This document shows, piece after piece, positions 50,701 through 60,600 of a stretch of 64,000 nt of DNA. Each line of letters begins with the position of its first letter. The first letter of the stretch is position 1. Below the pieces are notes generated by a model that saw only the letters and a program-made list of their open reading frames with translations, searched no databases and was not told the origin of the DNA. A program made the position numbers and the translations under genes. Where the stretch lies: assembly GCA_022606425.2 (NCBI GenBank), contig JAHDVF020000432.1:186001-250000 (forward strand), given 5' to 3'. The DNA comes from Lepidostoma basale (taxonomy: Eukaryota > Arthropoda > Insecta > Trichoptera > Lepidostomatidae).

Positions 50701-53700
50701 GCGCGCGAATGGCAAAACCGACGAAAGTTGAATTACAACGGTGCGGTGCGTGGCACCGGCGTACGGTAGGAGCGTTTGATATTGTATTCAGACGCGAGAA
50801 ATATTAAAATTGTGAAGAATGTTGAATGGAAATGTACGTGACTCGGTCCGTGGAGGTATTTACATTGAGACCATCACGCGATAGCTAAAACCTCGGGTGG
50901 AGGGGGCAGTGCTGGTGCAAGAAGCGGGACTCCTTAACATTGGGACATTATTTGCAAGACGTGTGTGTTGTAATATCCCGATATAATATTAATCAGGAGC
51001 CTTATGGGAACACTCTGCCCCTCCCCTCGAGTCTAATAACTATACTTCTTTACGCACATTTATGTTGATTCGTATTTCTTGTTTCATTTTACGTTCTATT
51101 CAATCAGTTTTTTTTAATATAGTACCTACTTCATTTAGTAGAAGAGTATTCCCACGCCTTTGAATTTCCGCAATTTGAGAAAGGAATCAACTATCGGTGC
51201 CTATTGTATGGAGATTGGCGAGTCTGTGTTTGTGTTTATACTCGTGGCTCGGGTCGGGAGTGGTGTCCAAGCCCGACCTCCCCGCTGCCCGTGACTCGAC
51301 GGTCGGTGTAATAATATGACTTGACTTGACACCATTGTCTCGCCAGGGCAAGTGCCACCATGAACTGCTGCCATCTCATAAACACTTTTCCCTCTTTTCT
51401 TAGGAGAATAGGAGTTTTTGTTAGAAACTCTACCTGTCCTAATATAATATATACTCGTATCGTATGTAGATTAATTGCACTTCAACCGGAATATATCACA
51501 TCACAGATCTCCCAGCCATCCTTCGCAACAAGGATACACTCTGCAGATTCGTTGACTTCGCAACCGCGGTGGTGGATCGGCTGCGAGAGGCAAACAAATA
51601 ACTAACATGTGTTTTTTACAGGTACGTCGCGTCCCGACTGAGGTTTTCCATGGTTCCCTCAGTTGTAAGGCAAATGTCGGAATGCTTATTAGCTAGTCCA
51701 TGGAATCGATAGGAACTCCACTTCTCTTATTTTCATTCTCATTCTTACTCATTTCTCTTTCTCCTCACCCCTCTCACCTTTCTAACTTTCGACTTCTTTT
51801 GGCCATCTATGCCCCCCCTAATAATAAAGCCAGATTGCTTCGTAGAATCACAAATCAAACATATCCACACCGCCCTGATAATTAAAACGCAGGGCATCAA
51901 TAAAAATATATAAAAAACAGAATATATCTTCTTCTTTTTCCTCTTAGTTTAGGTCGTATGACCTGTTATGACGGTGAGCCGTTCTGGGATGATGATGTTC
52001 AACCATCTCTCTATTTTTTTTGCGGCCTTTCTAGTAATCTCCTGCTGCTTGGGTTTTCTTCTTTAACTTTTCTTCTTCTTCTTGGCGCTATCCCAACTCA
52101 TTGTCTGTGTTGACTGTTGGGGTCGGCTCTTCTCGATCTCAGGCTGTACTTCTCGCGGTTCTGAGTATCGCCTTCACTCGAGCCATTTCTCTGCAAGACG
52201 CTATAGCACTGAATCATCCATGCTCCTAGGTCTTCCTCTGGATGAGTGACGAGGAAGGTCTATTTACTATGTGGTCTGGTGGTCTCCGTTTTATATGCCC
52301 GTACCACCTCATCTGCCTTTCTACAAGCTTATTGTTTATATCAGTAACTCCCAGACTACTCTGAATGCTAAAACTTTTTATTTTGTCTCTTAGCGATACC
52401 CCAGCGGACCACCTGAGCATTCGCATTTCTGCCGTTTCCAGTTGCCTGGTGATGCCGCTGTACATTATCCAGCAGGTCTGACAATAGTCACATAATACTC
52501 CTGTCACTCCGATTCCGTGATCAACATCCGCTGCGCAACCTCCGTTTTTATGAATGAGTGAGCCCAGGTATTTAAACGTGTCACAATTAGTTAACACTTT
52601 CCCATCCAGTTGCATCGAAGGAGTTGCATTTGGGTTTTCAAATGGTAGGTACATACTCGTATATTCTGATATATGGGTTTTCTTCTTTAACATTTTTTGC
52701 AATTCGTGTATTCTCCATGTGGTCCACGTGGTCCTGCTTCTTTCCCATCTTATTATGTCCTCAGCACCACAGACAGACCTCATCGTTTCGAGGGTTATGC
52801 CTACAATGGAGCGTAGGGTTCGCATTTCTGCTACTCTGAGAAGGTCCTTAGTCTTATTGGTATCGGCTCTGACTTCTATTCCATACGTCATGATGGGGCA
52901 GACGCATGCTTTGTATATTTTGACTTTGCTTTCGGTTAGCATGTATTTGTTCTTCCATATGGTGTCGCGTAAGAAGCCAGCTACGGCTGTCACTTTGTTA
53001 GTGTGTGCTCGCACTTCATCATGTAGGTCACTGTAGCCTAGGTAAGTGAATCTCATGACTTGCTGAATAGCTTTATTATTTCTAACGTTTATTCAAATAA
53101 AATTACATACTTATACTGTTCAGGAGCGTAACTACCTGGAATGTGATTTTGATTTGCTAAAAAAAATTAAAAAATCTAAATAACTAGTTTATTATTTATA
53201 AATTAATGAAAAATAATTAATTATATTTTACTAGAAAGCCTAGAGAAGCCTTTGCTTTAAAATTTGTTGAAAATGTGACACAGCATTATCATTGAATAAT
53301 TTTGTAAAACGCATAGTCGAGCTGCCTCCTAATTAGGGTGCTGCTTCTCAAAAGACAGGTTCCACTGTTTTCGTATTCATAAAGTCACAAATAGCTAGGG
53401 CTCGGATTTAACCTTACGAGTATGTTTGCTGTTAACTGGAAAAAACAAGATCTTTTATTTGACAAACAAATTAAAACTGTTTATTGGACAATTTTTTTTT
53501 TCTTCTATGTTTCAGTCGATCTTTTGCAACTCTCGAAGTTAGTCAGAGACAATAGGAAAGAAGTTGTAGATTGCGCAATCATTGATGGCGGCGTCCACGT
53601 GTTTTCCCTGCAGGATGGATGATTTTTTTTAAATTTCTTCCAAGTCAGTTTTTCGGCGCAACACAGCTTCCAGATTTTTTTCGGAAAGATCGCCCTTTTC

Positions 53701-53782
53701 TCCTGCCCACATCGACGATTGTTTCTTTATTTGCTGAACAATTTCCACAACCAAAGTCAAAATGCGACGCACCTATACATAG

Positions 53783-53870
<88 letters not shown>

Positions 53871-54631
53871 GCACGGATGCAGGCACCTACGCATGTTAAT
53901 TCTTTCTTCATTTAAGTTCAAAATATAAACACACAATATGCTTAAAGTTATATAATAACATGCCACTTAATTGTTCTCACCCCGAAAACCCTGAAATATG
54001 GAAGAAAATATGTTTTTTATGTCAATTCCGAGCCCTAGTAATAACACATGATTTTATAACATTGATGAAAATGCTCTTCTGCGTTACATTTAGGTAGTTA
54101 TTTAAACATGGCTGTGAATGGGGCACGCTAATGGGCCTAGCATGCCCCATTCTCAGCAGAGCAACCATACTAAAAGTGATATACAGGTATTGCTAGGACC
54201 TCAAGGCGGTTTCTATGTTTTAATATCTATGGGAGGCAGGAAGGGCAACATGAGAGTATTATAGTAGGAAAGATCGGTTAGCATTACAATGAGAAGAACT
54301 TCTTCGTAGAACCCGGTACTGCAAACATTGTTAACCCAAAATATGTGGTTCTTTTGCCTCTACGTATTAACAGACCAAAGGTCTATAAGGAGAAGAAGAA
54401 AAGAAGAATTGTACACCAGTAGATGTCCTTCATGTAAAATTATATTTTTTTCTATATTTTTGGGGGTAAAGTTCATTCCATCTCCTTACCTATTGTCTCG
54501 ACTGACTCAAAGTTGTCTTGACTTATTGTCTTGACTGACATTGATGACACGCGCGCCGCTTTCCTGCCACGGCAATGATTGTTTTTTGGTTGCAGAATAA
54601 TTTCCACAACTGAAGTCAAAACACAACGCAT

Positions 54632-54666
<35 letters not shown>

Positions 54667-57600
54667 GCAACGCACGCACTTACGAGTATACTTATTGTTT
54701 ACTTTATTCTTTCGAGACTACATACAGTAATAAAAAAATGACATTTAACTCGACCCTGACATTATTCTTAAATATTTGCTAAACCCTGAAATATGTGATT
54801 ATATTCTCTAATAACTAGGGTTAAAGGAGATCTACAAGCCCAATGCTTTTAATGTCAATTCCGAACCCTAGTGAAAACATCTCGTATACTCACTCTGAGA
54901 AAACTCAATTATTGCCATACCCCATGAACCACGAATAATGTTAGTTGACAGCGTGTCAATCTAATGAAGGATTTGGGTATCACACTCTACAAGTCCAACC
55001 TTACATTTCAATTGCAAGCCAACAACAAGCTTGGTTTGGTTTCACGAAACGCAAGTTAATTTTCTGACTTGTATAATTATATAAATGTTCTCGATTAGAA
55101 ACTTTGGGATATTTATTTTCCAGCGGAACAAGTAAAACACAACAGACAGCAGATGTAAAAAATAAGATATTGCACTCATTACAAATCCATATGAGGGCGA
55201 CGAGACTGTTGTGAAGGTAAACAATGTCATCTCGAAACCGTTCAAACATGAAAAGGATATCTGACAGGGATGAGTCCCCTAATTTGTTGAATATCTACGG
55301 CCAGTGAATAATACAAAAACCTAGAATCAACAACAATATTCGTGTCCTCGGAGTGAACTTGCACATATTTTCTTCTGAAAATACGTGCAAGTACTCTTCT
55401 GAGACAAAAGGGAGGGTGAAGTGGTGGGTGTGAGGATCAGTAGATGGAAAACAAAGATAATGAGAACAAACAGAGCTAACTAAATCACAAATACGGGCCT
55501 TCTCTGAGTCATAATTGTAAATGAGTTTATCTCCCTGGGATCAGTGACGGTTTCAAGTTTTTCACGAGTAAGTAAAGGTAATGTAGAAAACGTAAGGAAG
55601 GCTGCGTGAACGGTAAGCATAAAGCAACTTCAGCCTGATGATATAACAATAATAATCATAATTGGGCTAATTTGTATAGCTTAGTTTTCGTGAATAACTC
55701 ACCCCAAGGGCGGGGCCTGATGGAGAGCAGGGAAAAGCAGGCCGATGAAAGGCAAAAGAAGAAGGAAATAACAACACGGTTAATTCCTTCTACAATAACA
55801 TGGCTGTAACAAAGGAATGCCGAAAGGTTGTACCGTTGAAGAAAGGAAGCATCAGAGGGGGGGTTTTCAGTAGGTAGGTTTGCCCACGGGCAGTCAAAGT
55901 TTTACCTCTGAAAGCGATAGCAGCCATGGCCCCTTGCAGACTGGCGCTCTGCCCTGTTCCCTGTTGACTAACAAGGCGAGCATCCTCGAGTGAGGGACTA
56001 ATCAGAATACCAACAGAGAATTATCTCTACAGATAAGATTAAAATCCCTCTGAGTAATACAATACAGTCACTAAACTATTATCTCTGAGGTTTTCGCGGA
56101 GTAATGCATAGCTTTGCCTGTAATTGTATCTAATAGTAGCGAGGCCCCCGTGACTTGTCTAGAATAGAGAAATTAAACGATAGTCAATAGATCTCGCGGA
56201 ATCTTTATCTTCTGGTATCAAAGAGCACAATGTCGGATGAAAACCAAAGAGTAAGTGTGGGTGGTTGTGCTAATTCAATATGGATAGGATTATTAATAAA
56301 TCCAAATAAGAGAAAAACATGCTACAAGAAACAGAGAGTAAAACTTTTTATGAACATTAACATTTTCAGAAAATTGCCAAGACCAACCACGTGACAAAAT
56401 CAATCAGTTTAGTTGAACGAAGGTAACTATTGTACTGTAGTAACAACATATTGGAGCACATTTCGTAAATAGATCACATAGTTGCACATAGTCAAGGAGA
56501 TTCCTGTTGAACAGGCAGGAATCATGCCAGAACAAATACTAAATATAAGACAAGGCCATTAATTGAGAAATGACGTGAATTTAAAATACCCTTCCGCATT
56601 ATGTGCTTTATTCATTTCAAGAAGGCCTTTGACTGTGTGAATGGGATCGCTTATGGGACACCTTGCCTCCCTCACCGTAACCCTCTATCTGGACAATACG
56701 GCTAGACTCAGAGTAGATAACATGTTGTCCTGTACTTTCACCACCCAAAGAGGAGTCCCGTCAGGGTTGTGTTCTCTCCCCCATCCTATTCAATCTGTAC
56801 GGGGGGAGCAAATCATGAGACGGGCACTAGAGAACTGAGAGAAAGGCAATAAGGTTGGTGGTCGAATAATGAGCAATCTTCCATTTGCAGATGACATTAT
56901 TGACAAAAAACGAATCTGACGTGGCAGAGCTGATCGAACGGGTGGAGAGAGAGAGAGCCGATATTATGGGATAAAGATCAAGAAACATAATCAACCTTAT
57001 GATCATTGTCGGGGGAAATCTCCTACAGATGTCGTGAAGACTGTATACCTGGGTTTTCAAATCAGCGCCGAGGGTGGGAGTGAGTAGGAAATAAAAAGAC
57101 GAATGGCCACAACTAAAAATGCTCAACTCGATTGAACAAAATCTGGAAGGATCGAGGTATTTCCAATTCCACCAAAATTAAAATTATATTCCCTTAAACC
57201 TCATATTCCCAATATTTCTTTATGCTGCTGAAACTTGGGTAATTAAATCCCCTGACCGCGCCAGGATTGACACCTTTGAAATATGGTGTTGGCGTCGCAT
57301 GCTGAGGATACCGTGGACTTCAAAAAGTACGAATGACTTAGTCCGTAACGAACCATAAATAACAGGAGGACTATCTGTAAAGTTTCTTTGGTCACATTGC
57401 CCGGAGAGAGCTAGGTAACCTGTAAAAAAAGTATTGTCACAGGAAGTGTTCCAGGCTAAAAGAAGTAGAAGCAAATCTCGTGGGTGGTGGTGCGACCGAT
57501 TAAGAAGATGAGCGGGGAAAACCTCACTCGGCGGTGTGGGCTGCGAAGAACAGAGAAGATTGGAGGCGTTTTATTTTAGCCACGGGCAGTTCCATAGATC

Positions 57601-60600
57601 ACGACCCTCAAAAACGAAGAAAGAAGAAAAATAATTCTACAGCACGTCACCTGAGAGTAAGAGGGTTCCAACTAACAAAATTTCACATTTGGTTTTTATT
57701 CGTGAAAAGGGTCACTACTAACCTTATCTATACGAAAAGAATCAAGTTCCATCTGATTATTTAAAACGCACGATTCACTGAAGAAGGACTCATTTACATT
57801 GAGATCTTTATTATTCCAACTGTTGCCAGAAAAAATTTACACGCTTCTCGGTAAAAGAATTTCATCTGCTTCAGATGGAACCCTTTTATTCCAAGATACC
57901 CGGAACCAACAAAACTTTGACTTCATTTTTCTCGGCTTTTTACTTTTGACAGTTGGAACCTTCTTACTCTCAGGTGACGAGCAGTTGAATTAAATTAAAC
58001 ATTTAGGAACAAAAATTGCAGTTTTTATTACATTAAATTAATTGGAATTTTTTGACATGATCTTTTAATCTGAAATAAATAGTCTCTCATAGCTATTGGT
58101 AAATACCTTTTTAATTAATTACATGAAAAATAGGTAAAATATCACATTTCATTGTTGTTGCTGACACATTCAGTTTGGAATTTCTAATCAAGAAATCATG
58201 GGGATGTATGTATAATATAAAATGAGAGTGCTCGTGACTCACTATCCATGTTGCAGGCGGTGTGCTGCGGGTTGTCTATGATGCGGATCTGTCGGTCTGG
58301 CAGCAGGGGCTCGCCCAAGGTGCCGCCAGTGTCGGGGGGCAGCCGCCAGCAGGCGCCCCGCTCCTCGGCCGGGCCTCTCGGCAGGTACAGCGGAGCGAGC
58401 GCCTCCAGCAAGGACAGCTCGCAGCGCAGCGGAGCCACCACCACCACCGTGTGGAGGGAGGAGCCGTAGCGCTCTAGGAAGCGGCGGATCGTTCCTGTTA
58501 AGGCATTAAATATTGTATAAAAATCATTATTCTGTACATATATGTATGTACCTACAGTGTTGTTGGGTAATAGGGCGTGTACGTGCCATCTTAGCTAACA
58601 ACACTTCTTCATTTGTAAAGAATTATCGATTCCACCTGTATTTGGGAATTTGTATTTAACATTTAGTGTTTTTTTTAATTTTTTATTAAACTTAATTAAC
58701 GTTAATTAATGGATATTTTTTACTTAATTTTGTTTTCTATCTATTAATATAAAAACGTAAATCTTATTCCTTGAATCCCTATTATTATAATAATTCAATA
58801 TTAGTAATCGTTTAATTTTAATAGGTTTTTATTAGTCTTTCATTGTTTAGTTTTTATTATATTTTTACACCTGAAGATGGAGGGGTATCCTCCGAAACAA
58901 GAAAGTTTTTCAATTTCCTAAGTATTATATATTAATATGGAGTGTTAGTTCAATAAGTTGTTTAATTTAATGTGAAAATAGCTCTGTCTTAAAACATGAA
59001 CTGAAAATAACCATGTCTTAGTTCATCCATAATAAAATTCCTATTACAAATAAGATAAATAAAAAGCAGATAACATCACTGGGATAACAATACAAGGTTT
59101 AAGTTCATTAAGGAATTCCAGTTTTAACGCCCAAAGTTATTAAAGTGTTCAAAAAAACTGTATTTCATTTAATTTAATATTGGAGATTGAAACCACAAAG
59201 CAACCTAATATGGAGTATACTCGTATATTATTTTAAAAACATGATGCTAAGAAAAGTAATGATTCCTAAGTATGTTCAAATAAGTTAACGAGTGATAAAA
59301 TAAAAAATGCATAATATTAGGGAATGTGTAAATACTCACGCAGAGCAATGTGGACTCCGAGATCGGAGGGGAAGTTCCTGCGTACGGAGTGCAACAGGCA
59401 GACGGCGAGCGACTGCACTCCCAGCTCGTGAGACTTTAGCAGGATGTTCCTGTAATCAATTGCCAATGTCATGCTTTGGAAAGTATTCAACATAGTGCCT
59501 TTGATATACTAGGAAAGTACCGGAGCCCTGATATGTAGGAGGAATGTGGCCCCCGTCCAGAAACCAAGCTGGCAGTGAGGATGGACACTCTTCTTACATG
59601 ATTCCGATAGAATGGCCTTGGAAGCAAGCACCCCGGAGGCGAGTTACTCACGGCGGCGGCGGCTCTATACAAATTATTCTAATTATTATTATTCTGGAAT
59701 CGTTGATGGCCCATCTGAGGCAAACAAGATTTATAATGTATATATTTGTATAATGCCCAAATCAATCTATCAAGTTTTTAATGTCGGCCCACCACAATGC
59801 ATGATTGCGGAAGAGGCGAGAGAAGTATGTGTTCACTATTTTAGCTTTATAAATTACAAATAAATGAAAAAAGTATAATAGGTAAAGGCCTCCACTAAAT
59901 ACTCCGCTGAGAGGTCAGCAAACTCCACTTGTTGTCAGAGTTAAAAGATCGTTTTACCACAGAGGGCTGTGGCTCTGGCTGCTTCAAGTCTTCAAATCTG
60001 GGGGCAATTAAGTTCAGTTCGCAAATGTTTGTCATTCTCACAACATTTGTTTTATCGCTCCTTAAAATGTCGACTTTCATGGTAAATAAGAAGCGTTTGC
60101 GGGAAGTTCTGCTGTTCTGTTTTAATTGAAAGAAGAGTGTAGCTGAGATGCATAAAATGCTTCTGAAAGTTTATGGCGATCATGCCCCATCAGGTAAATC
60201 ATGCAGAGAATGGTTTATACACTTCAAAGCTGGTGATTTTAGCATTGATGGCAAAGATTGCCTTGGAAGATAGAAAAAGTTTGACCGAAAAATGAACTCC
60301 TCAAACCGGGTGAAACGGTCTCGGGGTAAGTCTACCAACAACTAATGCGCACTGGCTGAAAAACGACCAGAATGGGGGAACAGGCACGGCAAAAGAATTG
60401 GGCCGATGCCTGGATTACCTCAAAAAGATGAGGATTCAACTATTGCCAGAAAGATGGGAGAAGTAGTGGCTAGCTTGATTGATGTGTTTTTTTTATTTTA
60501 TTTTACCTTTCAAATAAATGCGGTTTTTCGACGCTATCACCAAGCGACCCGAACTTTCCGAAACACCCAATATATAGACTAGGGATGGCGAACCTTTTTC

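Noticed and set aside
53757..53928. Poly-HT and poly-CV open frames
   Set aside because: Translations of the (CA)n microsatellite.
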